Source of the DNA: Trinickia mobilis
Lineage (GTDB): Bacteria > Pseudomonadota > Gammaproteobacteria > Burkholderiales > Burkholderiaceae
Length of the DNA stretch: 58,049 bases
Reading direction: 5' to 3'
Assembly: GCF_017315705.1 (NCBI RefSeq)
Contig: NZ_JAFLRF010000038.1
Coordinates: 1-58,049, forward strand
A program made the position numbers and the translations under genes. Shown here one piece after another: positions 1 through 9,034 of this stretch. The notes beneath the pieces are model-generated. The model was not told the DNA's origin. It made no database searches and saw nothing but the letters and a program-made list of their open reading frames with translations. Positions within the stretch are counted from its first letter, which is position 1; every line of letters starts with the position of its first letter.

Positions 1-1
1 G

Positions 2-76
2 CCCGACGACATCGTCCACCGTCCCGCCGACGAATACGTGCGGCGCTTCGTCGAGCGGCGCGCCAGCGTGCAGTGA
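2..76 (+). CDS. C-terminal fragment of an ABC-transporter ATP-binding protein (5' end outside window)
   Basis: The window opens inside a reading frame that ends at TGA 74-76. The 24 visible residues include the stretch RPADEYVRRFVE. This is the usual closing segment of ATPases of the glycine-betaine/choline (ProV/OpuCA) and nitrate/taurine ABC importers, where a P-A-D-(D/E)-(Y/F)-V-R-x-F-V motif ends the nucleotide-binding domain. The Walker motifs lie outside the window, so the substrate cannot be read and the call rests on this short motif. Confidence 0.55.
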   Translation, partial: PDDIVHRPADEYVRRFVERRASVQ

Positions 77-424
77 CGCGGTCCGGCCGCAAGCAAGGCG
101 TCGCCAGCCGGTTGCCGACGGATGCGAAGGCGTTCCTCATTTGAAAGGATGGGCCGGTAGCATGTCGCAACCCGCCGGCTTTCGTTTCGACGATGGCCCG
201 CTCATGCAACTGCACGATTGCGAGTCATCGAATTGGAAACCTACGTCTTGCTTGCCATCGGCTTCGGCCTCGCGCTCCTGATTGCGATCTGGGGCCTCTG
301 GAAACTCAGGTAACGCGCGCCATCAGAATTCGACCCGCGCGAAATCTTCCTTGCCTGTATTTGCCAGATACCACTTATTGGCTATTTTTTTAATCTACCG
401 CAGCCGAAAGCGAGGAATGTTCGC
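77..424. other. Intergenic region, mostly without a supported gene
   Basis: This stretch lies between the ABC-ATPase tail and the MFS gene, whose 3' end faces left. The only item of interest is a short hydrophobic frame (see 218-313). Another short frame begins with ATG at 162, has a weak purine-rich stretch about 15 bases upstream, and gives about 39 residues of low-complexity, unrecognisable peptide. I see no clear terminator or promoter. Confidence 0.5.
218..313 (+). CDS. Possible small single-span membrane protein (about 26-31 aa)
   Basis: A short frame closed by TAA at 311-313 encodes a helix-like hydrophobic segment (YVLLAIGFGLALLIAIWG) followed by the basic tail WKLR. That pattern suits a one-pass membrane microprotein. 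There is no in-frame ATG: the candidate starts are TTG at 218 or TTG at 233, and neither has a convincing ribosome-binding site. I do not recognise a family. It could be coincidence, since this base composition favours Leu/Ala/Val/Gly codons. Conservation of the peptide in related genomes is the main test. Confidence 0.25.
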   Translation: MRVIELETYVLLAIGFGLALLIAIWGLWKLR

Positions 425-1678
425 TCACAGCGACGGCTTAGCGGAACCGTTCGCCGCCTCTTGCGCCCGCCGCGCCGGCATGAAATACCACACCGCCCCC
501 GCAATCTGCATCGCGATCAGCACCGCCCATACGCTCTGGTGCGCGAACGCCGGATAGTGCCCTTCGTGCATCGGCCAGAGACCGAGCGCAGCACCGATCG
601 CAACCTGCAACGCAAAGATCGCAAGAAAAATCACGAGCGTGAATGTCGTGTTCACGCGCCCGATCATCCGCGCGGGAAAATTCTCGGCCAGCACCGAATA
701 GGTCAGGATGCCCGTGCCGCCCAGCGCGCCGTACGCGGCCCACAGCACAGGCTCGGGCAGCGGCACGCGAGCAGCGATCAGCGCTTGCACGACGACGAAA
801 AGCGCCATCGTCACGCCGGAGAACAAGGACACGGTCACGCCTCGCCGCTCCAGCTCGCGCGCCAACGCGCCGAAGCCGATATTGCCCGCGATGAACGCGG
901 CACCCAGCACCGACACGAGCGATGCGGCCCACGCCGCGCCATGGCTTGCATCCGCGAGCACGACATCGCGCAGAAAAGCGCCCACCCACAGCGACTGCAT
1001 CGCGTAGAACACGCTTTGCGTGAGCCCCGAGAAAGTCGCCGCCTTCCAGAACGCGCGGCTGTTCAACACATGCCACGTGCCCTTGAATTGCTCGAGCACG
1101 CTGGCCTGCCGGTGCGTGTCGCGCACGGACGGCGCGAAACACCAGACCGCCACGGCAACCGCCGCCGTAAACATCGCGAGAGCGAATGAGAGCGTGCGCC
1201 AGCCGGTCAGCGACAGCAGCCACGAGAGCGGCGTGCCGACCGCGACGCCGCCCAGTCCGCCCGCCGCCATCACGAGGCCATTGACGAGCGTGAGCTGCCC
1301 CACCGGAAAATGCTGCGCCGTCGCCTTGAACGCGCCGCCAAGACAGACCGACACCCCGACGCCGATCAGAAATCGGCCGATCATCATCGTGCCGAGATCG
1401 TGCGCGGCGCCGAACAGCCACACGCCGACCGCGGCGATCAGCATCACGCACGCGGTGACGCGCCGCGCGCCGAAGTGATCGAGCAGCACCCCGCCTGGAA
1501 TCTGCGCGCCTGCGAAGCCGAGAAAGTACAGACTCGTCAGCGTGCCCAGGTCCGCGGCCGACAAGCCGAGATCGTGCGTCAGGAACGGCGCAAACCCGAG
1601 ATTCACGCCGCGAAACAGATACGACACGAAATACCCGAGCGAGAAAACGGCGAGCACGCGCCATCTGGTGGAAGTCAT
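425..1678 (-). CDS. Major facilitator superfamily (MFS) transporter
   Basis: This 417-aa inner-membrane protein has about twelve hydrophobic segments spread over its whole length, the usual size for a single MFS unit. After the first helix comes a conserved-looking R-G-V-N segment. The loop between helices 2 and 3 carries LLDHFGARRV, a good match to the MFS motif A (G-x-L-x-D-R-x-G-R-R type). Glycine-rich helices occur near residues 95-150. The substrate cannot be read from sequence. The gene is divergent from the LysR regulator at 1790 with a gap of 111 bases, an arrangement usual for a transporter controlled by its neighbour. The start is ATG at 1678. Confidence 0.85.
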   Translation of the reverse strand: MTSTRWRVLAVFSLGYFVSYLFRGVNLGFAPFLTHDLGLSAADLGTLTSLYFLGFAGAQIPGGVLLDHFGARRVTACVMLIAAVGVWLFGAAHDLGTMMIGRFLIGVGVSVCLGGAFKATAQHFPVGQLTLVNGLVMAAGGLGGVAVGTPLSWLLSLTGWRTLSFALAMFTAAVAVAVWCFAPSVRDTHRQASVLEQFKGTWHVLNSRAFWKAATFSGLTQSVFYAMQSLWVGAFLRDVVLADASHGAAWAASLVSVLGAAFIAGNIGFGALARELERRGVTVSLFSGVTMALFVVVQALIAARVPLPEPVLWAAYGALGGTGILTYSVLAENFPARMIGRVNTTFTLVIFLAIFALQVAIGAALGLWPMHEGHYPAFAHQSVWAVLIAMQIAGAVWYFMPARRAQEAANGSAKPSL

Positions 1679-1789
1679 GAGGAAACCGGAACCCTGTGGA
1701 ATGAATCAGTCGAGCCCCGATTATTGGCGATGACGCGCGCGCAGGCCAACGAGAGATATCGAACTGTAATGTGAGTAGAATTTGACGTC
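1679..1789. promoter_or_regulatory. Divergent promoter region between the MFS gene and the LysR gene
   Basis: These 111 bases separate two divergently transcribed genes and are clearly more AT-rich on the LysR side (around 1750-1789). LysR proteins usually bind such a shared region to control both themselves and the divergent target. I could not pick one convincing T-N11-A palindrome. Confidence 0.45.
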
Positions 1790-2680
1790 ATGCCGATCTC
1801 ACTCCCTCCCCTTCAGGCTCTGCGCGCGCTCGAAGCAGCGGCGCGCCGGCGCAGCTTCAGCCGCGCCGCGGAAGAATTGCATTTGACGCACAGCGCGGTC
1901 AGCCACCATCTGCGCGGGCTGGAAGAACAGCTCGGCGTCGAGCTGTTCCGCCGCTCCGGCACGCGCATGATCCCGACGGCCACGGGCGCACAACTGGCCG
2001 AGCGCGTGCGGCACAGCCTCGACGACCTGCGCGATGCGCTCGATGCCGCCCGCCGCGGCGCAAGCGGCGTGAGCGGCGCGACGCGGCTCGAATTGAGCGC
2101 GATGTCGGACTTCCTGTCGTTCTGGCTGATTCCGCGGCTAGGCGGGTTTTACGATCAGAACCCGCTCATCGATTTATCGCTGCACATGCACGCAGGTGTC
2201 GTGCCGCCCGACCCTTACTCGGTCGACATCGGCATCTGGCACCGGCGCGTCGACGAGCCCGGCTTCCAGATCCGCAAGCTGCTCGACGATCAGGTGATCG
2301 CCGTCTGCAGTCCGGCGTTGCTCGCGCGCTATCCGGATTTCCGCATCGAGGACCTGCCGCACATGCCCCTTCTGCATTTTGCGCGCCGCTCCTGGCGCGA
2401 CTTCTTCGAGGCCGCCGGCGTGCAGGCCGACGAGCCCGTTCGCGGACCGGTCTTCGACGACGCCGGCTTGCTGCTGCAAGCAACCGTCAACGGACAAGGA
2501 TTCGCTACCGCGCGGCTGCAGCTCGCGCGCGCGTATCTGGAGCGAGGCGAACTGGTGCAGCTCGGCCACGTGCGCATCCCCGCCTCGCTCGACTACTTCT
2601 TCACATGGCGCGAAGGCCATCCGCGCGAAGCGGCAATCCTGCAGTTCTACCGGTGGATCAAGGGGCAGCTCGAAGGCTAG
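1790..2680 (+). CDS. LysR-family transcriptional regulator (GcvA/AmpR-like)
   Basis: At 296 aa it has the normal LysR length. Residues about 5-65 form the winged helix-turn-helix, with the typical run FSRAAEELHLTHSAVSHHLR and then LEEQLGVELFRR. The opening PLQALRALEAAARRRSFSRAA resembles the GcvA/AmpR branch. Residues from about 95 form the periplasmic-binding-like effector domain, which includes WHRRVDEPGF and the ALLARYPDF segment common in this branch. The divergent MFS transporter is the likely target. Start ATG 1790 is chosen because the HTH begins within a few residues of it; no strong ribosome-binding site is visible. Confidence 0.85.
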   Translation: MPISLPPLQALRALEAAARRRSFSRAAEELHLTHSAVSHHLRGLEEQLGVELFRRSGTRMIPTATGAQLAERVRHSLDDLRDALDAARRGASGVSGATRLELSAMSDFLSFWLIPRLGGFYDQNPLIDLSLHMHAGVVPPDPYSVDIGIWHRRVDEPGFQIRKLLDDQVIAVCSPALLARYPDFRIEDLPHMPLLHFARRSWRDFFEAAGVQADEPVRGPVFDDAGLLLQATVNGQGFATARLQLARAYLERGELVQLGHVRIPASLDYFFTWREGHPREAAILQFYRWIKGQLEG

Positions 2681-2716
2681 AGCCTGCTCACGCTGAGAAC
2701 AGGCCCGGGAGCCCGG

Positions 2717-3745
<1,029 letters not shown>

Positions 3746-3899
3746 CGAACATTCTCCTTGCGCTGACTTACGAAAAGTCCACGACGGACTCCACGAGAGA
3801 CAAGGCGTTCAAGTCTACGCTCGTGTTCCGGATCGCGTCGGACGTCGCGCGCTTTTTGCTTGGCACTACAGCCGTAGCCATGTCGGATTTGTGCCGCCG

Positions 3900-4790
3900 T
3901 CAACGCCCGGTCAAGCGGAACGATCGAATTAGGTTTAGGAAGCGCGACAGACTCGGATTGTGCTCATCCCTTCGGTACACACAATACAGACTGCTGGTGG
4001 GTTTCGGCTTGACGATCTTCACGAAAGACACCTGAGGCAGATGAATGCTCATGGCTGAGACCGGTACCAGTGCCAAGCCGATCCCGGCGGAGACAAGGGT
4101 CAGGCAAGCCATCAAGTCTTCGGTTTCCTTAATGATATAGGGGGTGAAGCCCGCCTGTTCGCAAAACCGTAGCACCTCGTCGGCGAAGCTCGGTCTCGAC
4201 GTACTGGGGAAGACCACCAATGGTTCATCGCGCAACGCAGCCATCGGCAACAGGGTCCGCTTGGCAATTGGATCCGATGAAGCCACCGCGAGAACGACCG
4301 GCTCGCGATACACCTCTTCGCAAGCGATGTCCGGTTCGTTGCGGTAGTGTCTTGCGAATCCAATGTCGAGCCATCCATCGCGCAGGGCGCGAATCTGACG
4401 GTCCTTCGGCAGATTGTGAAGATCCACGGTGACGGGCGGCTCCTGCTTTCCAAATTCAGTGACCAATTGCGGCAGCACGCGGAAGATCGCCGAACCGTAG
4501 TACGCGATTTCCAGGTGGCCGAACTCGCCCCGAGCCGCCTTGCGGGAACGCTCCACCGCATCGTTCACGACCCGCAACGCCCTTCGCGCTTCTTCCAGGA
4601 ACGTTGCCCCCGCGTCTGTCAGTTCCACGCCTCTGGGCGTTCGCTCGAATAGCTGCACGCCTACCTCCTCTTCTAGTTGGCCGATCATCCTTGAAAGAGG
4701 GGGCTGCGAAATATGAAGACGCATTGAGGCGCGCCGAAAGCTATGTTCTTCCGCGACGGCCACGAAGTAGCGGAGATGCCGGAGTTCCAA
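3900..4790 (-). CDS. LysR-family regulator, BenM/CatR-like, of the aromatic-degradation genes
   Basis: A 296-aa LysR protein. The N-terminal HTH (residues 1-60) begins MELRHLRYFVAVAEE and contains ISQPPLSRMIGQLEEEVG, the form typical of the BenM/CatR/CbnR branch, followed by LFERTPRGVELTDAG. The effector domain starts near residue 90. Members of this branch respond to muconate-type intermediates and activate ring-cleavage genes. The gene is divergent from the intradiol dioxygenase gene, with 156 bases between the two starts holding an ATAC-N7-GTCT palindrome at 4818-4832. Control of the 4947-9021 operon is inferred from that arrangement; the inducer is unknown. Confidence 0.87.
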   Translation of the reverse strand: MELRHLRYFVAVAEEHSFRRASMRLHISQPPLSRMIGQLEEEVGVQLFERTPRGVELTDAGATFLEEARRALRVVNDAVERSRKAARGEFGHLEIAYYGSAIFRVLPQLVTEFGKQEPPVTVDLHNLPKDRQIRALRDGWLDIGFARHYRNEPDIACEEVYREPVVLAVASSDPIAKRTLLPMAALRDEPLVVFPSTSRPSFADEVLRFCEQAGFTPYIIKETEDLMACLTLVSAGIGLALVPVSAMSIHLPQVSFVKIVKPKPTSSLYCVYRRDEHNPSLSRFLNLIRSFRLTGR

Positions 4791-4817
4791 TTGGGATCCT
4801 TGACCTCGAGATGGGCG

Positions 4818-4832
4818 ATACCTTTTAGGTCT
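4818..4832 (+). promoter_or_regulatory. Probable LysR-type operator (CatR/BenM-like site)
   Basis: The sequence ATACCTTTTAGGTCT is an imperfect palindrome that matches the classical CatR/CatM/BenM recognition pattern ATAC-N7-GTAT with one mismatch. It sits between the divergent LysR gene (start 4790) and the dioxygenase gene (start 4947), about 115-130 bases upstream of the latter. A lone GTAT half-site follows near 4850, where a lower-affinity activation site would be expected. The binding assignment is inference from position and consensus. Confidence 0.5.
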
Positions 4833-4946
4833 TCACAGTTGCGAAAACAGTATTGGAAGATAGCACCGGCTTTCCCTAAAGTCGAGGTGCGTTATGCAGC
4901 GACGGGCCATCAAGCGCTCGCCCCAGATCTATCAGAGGAGACTGAC

Positions 4947-5693
4947 ATGTCAAACCGTTCCGAAGTCGTGATCCGCGATCTAGTGAAGTCTGTCCGCGAG
5001 GTACTGCGGCATCACGACGTGACATTCGAGGAGTACCGCGCCGCTGTGGGCTTCCTGATGAAATATGCAAAAGCCCCGGAGTTCGAAATCCCGCTGACTT
5101 GCGACATGCTGTTCAACGCAACCGTCGCGGACATCGAGATGACGCATCGGAAAGGTTCGGTCAGTAATCTCGAAGGGCCCTATTTCCTCGAATCCGCGCC
5201 GACGATCACGGACCGCATCAAGACGCGTGATGAGCAGGGCGAGGCGCTGATCATCGAGGGGCGGGTGACGGACTTGTCGGGGAAGCCGGTCGAAGGCGCA
5301 CAGCTGTACATCTGGCACGCTGATCCGCAAGGGTATTACAGCGGCTACAGCGACGATTATCCGGTCGACCTTTACCGCGGCAAGAAAATCATCGGCCCGA
5401 CTGGCGAGTTCAGCGTCCGTACCACGATGCCTGCCCCATATACGATCCCGCACGACGGGCCAAGCGGCGAGCTTCTTGGCTTCATGGGGCGCCATCCCTG
5501 GAGACCCGCCCACGTGCACTTCAAAGTGCGCGCGCCGGGCTTTATCGAGTTGACTACGCAAGCCTACTTCGCCGGTGACAAGTGGCTTGACAGCGACAGC
5601 GTCGAGGGTGTCCGTTCCCCCCTCGTGCACGCCCCGGGAATTCGCGGAGACGCCAAGCTGCTCAAGAAGGACTTTGTGCTCGATCCGGCTTGA
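4947..5693 (+). CDS. Intradiol ring-cleavage dioxygenase (catechol 1,2-dioxygenase-like)
   Basis: This 248-aa protein belongs to the Fe(III)-dependent intradiol dioxygenases, which cleave catechol-type rings between the two hydroxyls to give muconates. The four expected iron ligands are present: Tyr131 (QGYYSGY), Tyr165 (PAPYTIP), His189 and His191 (RPAHVHF). The signature around YIWHADPQG is also clear. It is shorter than typical CatA (about 310 aa) because the N-terminal helical domain is reduced. Hydroxyquinol or substituted-catechol activity is therefore possible. ATG 4947 is preferred because GAGGAG lies 8-13 bases upstream; an earlier in-frame ATG at 4743 would overlap the divergent LysR gene. 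It is the first gene of a four-gene operon. Confidence 0.88.
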   Translation: MSNRSEVVIRDLVKSVREVLRHHDVTFEEYRAAVGFLMKYAKAPEFEIPLTCDMLFNATVADIEMTHRKGSVSNLEGPYFLESAPTITDRIKTRDEQGEALIIEGRVTDLSGKPVEGAQLYIWHADPQGYYSGYSDDYPVDLYRGKKIIGPTGEFSVRTTMPAPYTIPHDGPSGELLGFMGRHPWRPAHVHFKVRAPGFIELTTQAYFAGDKWLDSDSVEGVRSPLVHAPGIRGDAKLLKKDFVLDPA

Positions 5694-5734
5694 CAGCCTC
5701 CGACGCCACGCAACATCGATCAGAGGGCACGACT

Positions 5735-6361
5735 ATGTTCTACAAGCCAGGAGAGCCGCACGGGCTCCCGCACAACCCACTCATATCGTGCGTTGTGCCG
5801 AGACCCATCGGCTGGATTTCGACGTTGGACACTCAAGGGGTCTCCAATCTTGCTCCGTTCAGCCTTTTCAACCTCGTGCGCTATGACCCTCCAGTTGTCA
5901 TGTTTTCAGCAAACGGTCGACATGGAGACGGGGGAATCAAGGACAGCGTTGTCAATGCCCGCACCACAGGCGAGTTCGTCTACAACATGGCCACGTGGGA
6001 CGCGCGTCAAGCGTGCAACGAATCGTCAGCGTCGTTCGATCGGGGCGTCAGCGAGTTTGAGGCGTTGAATGTAGAGACGCTGCCATCGAAGCTCGTGCGT
6101 CCGAGGCGGGTCAAGAATTCTCCCGTGCAGTTCGAGTGCAAGACATCGCTGGTCATCGAGTTGCCGTCGAGCGGACCGGCCTCGGCTCCGAACACGATCG
6201 TCTTTGGTGATGTGGTGGGTATCCACATCGCAGACTGGGCTTTGAAGGACGGAATCATCGACATCCCTGCCATTCGGCCGCTTGCGCGAATGGGATACCT
6301 GGATTTCACGTCGGTGGATTCGGTCTTTCCGATGCCCCCAATCGGAGCGGCCAAGGTGTAG
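5735..6361 (+). CDS. Flavin-reductase-like (FMN-binding split-barrel) protein
   Basis: A 208-aa protein of the flavin reductase / DIM6-NTAB fold. The N-terminus carries NPLISCVVPRPIGWIST followed by NLAPFSLFN, the usual FMN-binding start of the family, then VVMFSANGR and VYNMATW. Such proteins supply reduced flavin to monooxygenases or act on flavin themselves. ATG 5735 is preferred, with AGAGGG about 8-13 bases upstream; a TTG at 5690 overlaps the dioxygenase stop and is a weaker choice. No partner two-component monooxygenase is encoded in the window, so the partner of this enzyme is unknown. It lies between the dioxygenase and cycloisomerase genes. Confidence 0.82.
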   Translation: MFYKPGEPHGLPHNPLISCVVPRPIGWISTLDTQGVSNLAPFSLFNLVRYDPPVVMFSANGRHGDGGIKDSVVNARTTGEFVYNMATWDARQACNESSASFDRGVSEFEALNVETLPSKLVRPRRVKNSPVQFECKTSLVIELPSSGPASAPNTIVFGDVVGIHIADWALKDGIIDIPAIRPLARMGYLDFTSVDSVFPMPPIGAAKV

Positions 6362-6415
6362 GCGGCGGTAGGAGCCCGAGTTGCATCGCGGTCAACACAA
6401 GTAAAGGACGAACCC

Positions 6416-7591
6416 ATGCCAATAAGTTCTACTGATGTTTCTCTACCGGATATTCGGGTAACCGACGTGGACAGTGTACTGGTGGATATGCCTGTCAAGC
6501 GTCCGCATCAGCATGCCAAGATCGGCATGCGACAGCAGTCGTATCTTCTCGTGCAGGTCAGGACCGATGCCGGCATCGAAGGCATCGGTGAAATAGCCAC
6601 GGCGGGAGGCCCTTGGTGGAGCGGCGACAGTGTCGAATCGGTCAAGGCGACGATTGACTCGTATCTCGGCCCAGCCCTGATTGGCGAGTCGGCCACCCAC
6701 GTCGTACGCACCATGCAAAAGCTCGACAAGGTAGCCGCGCTTAACTGGTTCGCGAAGGCCGGCCTCGAAATGGCGCTTTACGACATCGCAGGCAAGGCGC
6801 TTTCATGCCCGGTCCACGTCCTGCTGGGCGGCCAAACCCGCAGTAGCGTCCCCGTTACGTGGCCGCTCGGCAGCGGAGATGCCGCGCAGGAAGTCGACGA
6901 GGCGATTGCGAGGATCGAGACCGGGTTCAGTCGTTCGTTCAAGATCAAGATGGGATCGCTGCCGGTCGAACAAGACATGCACCGTGCCGTGGAGATCGCA
7001 CAAAAGCTGCACGATCGGGCCGAGCTGCGCGTGGATCTCAATGCGGCGTGGACAGAGTCCGTCGCGCAGCGCCATCTGCCTGCTCTTGTAGACGCGGGCA
7101 TTTCCCTAATAGAGCAGCCGATCGAAAGATGGAACGTAGAGGGGCATGCGCGGCTGGCCAGACGCCTGAATGCACCTCTCATGGCCGATGAAAGCCTGGC
7201 GACAACGCGTGACGCCGTTTCTATCGCATCTGCCGGAAACGCGTTCCAGGTATTTGCCCTCAAATTGATGAAATCCGGCGGTTTCAACGCGTGCCGGGAG
7301 ATAGCAGCCATAGCGTCCGCACATGGTATTGGCGTATTCGGCGGCTGCTTCCTGGAGTCTTCGATTGGAACGGCGGCAAACCTGCAACTGGGCGCCGCTC
7401 TCGGCGACCTGACATGGGGCAGCGAGTGGATCGGGCCCGCCTGGCTGTCGGACGACCTGGCCGTCGAGCCGGTTCGGTACGAGCAGTTCGAAGCCCGTGT
7501 TCCCAACGGCCCTGGCCTCGGTGTGGAACTGGATCGTGACAAGCTCGCGCACTACCGCAGGGACAAACAGCCTCGCGTCGCTATTCGCTGA
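6416..7591 (+). CDS. Muconate-cycloisomerase-like enzyme (enolase superfamily)
   Basis: A 391-aa member of the muconate-lactonizing / mandelate-racemase branch of the enolase superfamily. Residues 1-140 form the capping domain, followed by a barrel with the K-x-K motif (Lys176, Lys178 in FKIKMG), metal ligands Asp207 (VDLNAAW), Glu233 (LIEQP) and Asp258 (MADES), and a second catalytic lysine near 283 (ALKLMKSGG). This layout fits muconate or chloromuconate cycloisomerase, the step after intradiol cleavage, and the dioxygenase two genes upstream supports that. Start ATG 6416 is preceded by AAAGGACG. The next pathway enzymes, muconolactone isomerase and enol-lactone hydrolase, are not in the window. 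Confidence 0.85.
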   Translation: MPISSTDVSLPDIRVTDVDSVLVDMPVKRPHQHAKIGMRQQSYLLVQVRTDAGIEGIGEIATAGGPWWSGDSVESVKATIDSYLGPALIGESATHVVRTMQKLDKVAALNWFAKAGLEMALYDIAGKALSCPVHVLLGGQTRSSVPVTWPLGSGDAAQEVDEAIARIETGFSRSFKIKMGSLPVEQDMHRAVEIAQKLHDRAELRVDLNAAWTESVAQRHLPALVDAGISLIEQPIERWNVEGHARLARRLNAPLMADESLATTRDAVSIASAGNAFQVFALKLMKSGGFNACREIAAIASAHGIGVFGGCFLESSIGTAANLQLGAALGDLTWGSEWIGPAWLSDDLAVEPVRYEQFEARVPNGPGLGVELDRDKLAHYRRDKQPRVAIR

Positions 7592-7665
7592 GCCGGAATA
7601 GCCCGATACAAGCGTGTGTTCAGCCCTGCTGAAACAAATCGAAAATCGTTTTTGTAGGAGTAGAA

Positions 7666-9021
7666 ATGAATTCAATCCGGCGAGAGCCGCTGTCGTCTGA
7701 TCCGGCGACTGCCAAAGCCTCGGTCACATGGCATGTGGACGAAGTGCCCTGGGTTCCCCTAACCGGCGTGTTTGTCGACAAGTCCGGGTACAAGCCCCTT
7801 ACCGACACGACGTACACCGGCAACGCGTACAGCCTCGAACTGGCGTCGGTCGGCCCCGGCGGATCCTCTCCGACACATGTCGAGCCGCACGCTCACCTGT
7901 TTTATGTCCTTTCAGGGCACGGCGAAGTGACCGTCGGCGACGAGGTCACCGAGGTGACGGCTGGCTCGGTCAGTCCCATTTCGGCGGGCGTGCCGCATTC
8001 CTTCCGCAATCTCGGCGATTCGGCGCTGGAAATGCTGGTGGTCTATCATCCGCCGCTCGCACGCAACAAGCCCGAAACCACGCAGCTGCGCGCGACGGTT
8101 CACGCCATTCGCCACGAGGCACAACGCGTGGTCAGCGTGGAGTTGCGGCCGCAGCCCGGCTCGACCTTTCCCGCATTCGACGCAGGGGCTCACATCGATC
8201 TTCATCTCCCCAACGGAATGATTCGCAGCTATTCGCTGTGCAATTCCTCGGACGACAAGGATCGGTATGTGATCGGCGTGCTCAATGTCGAAGAAAGTCG
8301 GGGTGGATCGCGTTACGTCCACGAGCAGTTGCGGGTCGGCGCACAGATCGAAATTTCCCGTCCGCGCAGCAATTTTCCGTTGCACGAGAACGCGGTCCAT
8401 ACGGTGCTGATCGCCGGCGGGGTCGGCATCACGCCGATCCTGTCGATGGCGCGACGGCTTTGCGCGCTCGGACGATCGGTGGAATTGCTGTACTGTGCGC
8501 GCTCGCGTCGCGAGGCGGCGTTCGTCGAAGAGATCGAGGCGCTTGGACACGAGGTCTCGTGGCATTTCGACGACGAGCAGGGTGAGCGCGTGGACCTCGT
8601 GCAATTTCTCGCGACACGTCGCCGCGACGCGCATTTCTATGCGTGCGGCCCGACACCGATGCTCGACGATTTCGAGCGCCATGGCCGCGAACTCGGACTT
8701 GCGCACGTGTATCTGGAGCGTTTCGTGGCCCGCGATGCGCCGGGTGAAACGACGAAGCGTTACCGCGTCGAATTGAGCCGCTCGGGACGCAGCCTCGAAG
8801 TCGCACCGGGCAAGACACTGCTGCAGACCTTGCTCGACGCCGGCGTCCAAGTGCCGCACAGCTGCACGCAAGGGGTGTGCGGCGCATGTAAGACCCGCGT
8901 GCTGTCCGGCGAGCCGGATCATCGCGACTCGGTATTGAGCGCGAGCGAGCGTGAGAGCAATGCGGTGATGACGGTGTGCGTCTCGGGTTGCAAGGGCGAG
9001 TCTCTGGTGCTCGATCTCTAG
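7666..9021 (+). CDS. Cupin domain fused to a phthalate-dioxygenase-reductase-type oxidoreductase (FMN, NAD, 2Fe-2S)
   Basis: A 451-aa fusion. Residues about 20-130 are a cupin with metal-ligand candidates His71, His75, His77 and His111; the usual glutamate of cupin motif 1 is not evident. Residues about 140-360 match VanB/PDR-type reductases: flavin-binding RSYSLCN (186-192), nucleotide-binding AGGVGITP (250-257) and YACGPTPMLDDF (325-336). Residues 365-451 form a plant-type ferredoxin with Cys400, Cys405, Cys408 and Cys438. Reductases of this type pass electrons from NAD(P)H to Rieske oxygenases, but no oxygenase is encoded nearby. The gene ends only 13 bases from a convergent gene. AGGAG upstream supports ATG 7666. 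Confidence 0.88.
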   Translation: MNSIRREPLSSDPATAKASVTWHVDEVPWVPLTGVFVDKSGYKPLTDTTYTGNAYSLELASVGPGGSSPTHVEPHAHLFYVLSGHGEVTVGDEVTEVTAGSVSPISAGVPHSFRNLGDSALEMLVVYHPPLARNKPETTQLRATVHAIRHEAQRVVSVELRPQPGSTFPAFDAGAHIDLHLPNGMIRSYSLCNSSDDKDRYVIGVLNVEESRGGSRYVHEQLRVGAQIEISRPRSNFPLHENAVHTVLIAGGVGITPILSMARRLCALGRSVELLYCARSRREAAFVEEIEALGHEVSWHFDDEQGERVDLVQFLATRRRDAHFYACGPTPMLDDFERHGRELGLAHVYLERFVARDAPGETTKRYRVELSRSGRSLEVAPGKTLLQTLLDAGVQVPHSCTQGVCGACKTRVLSGEPDHRDSVLSASERESNAVMTVCVSGCKGESLVLDL

Positions 9022-9034
9022 GTTAACGCCGGGT

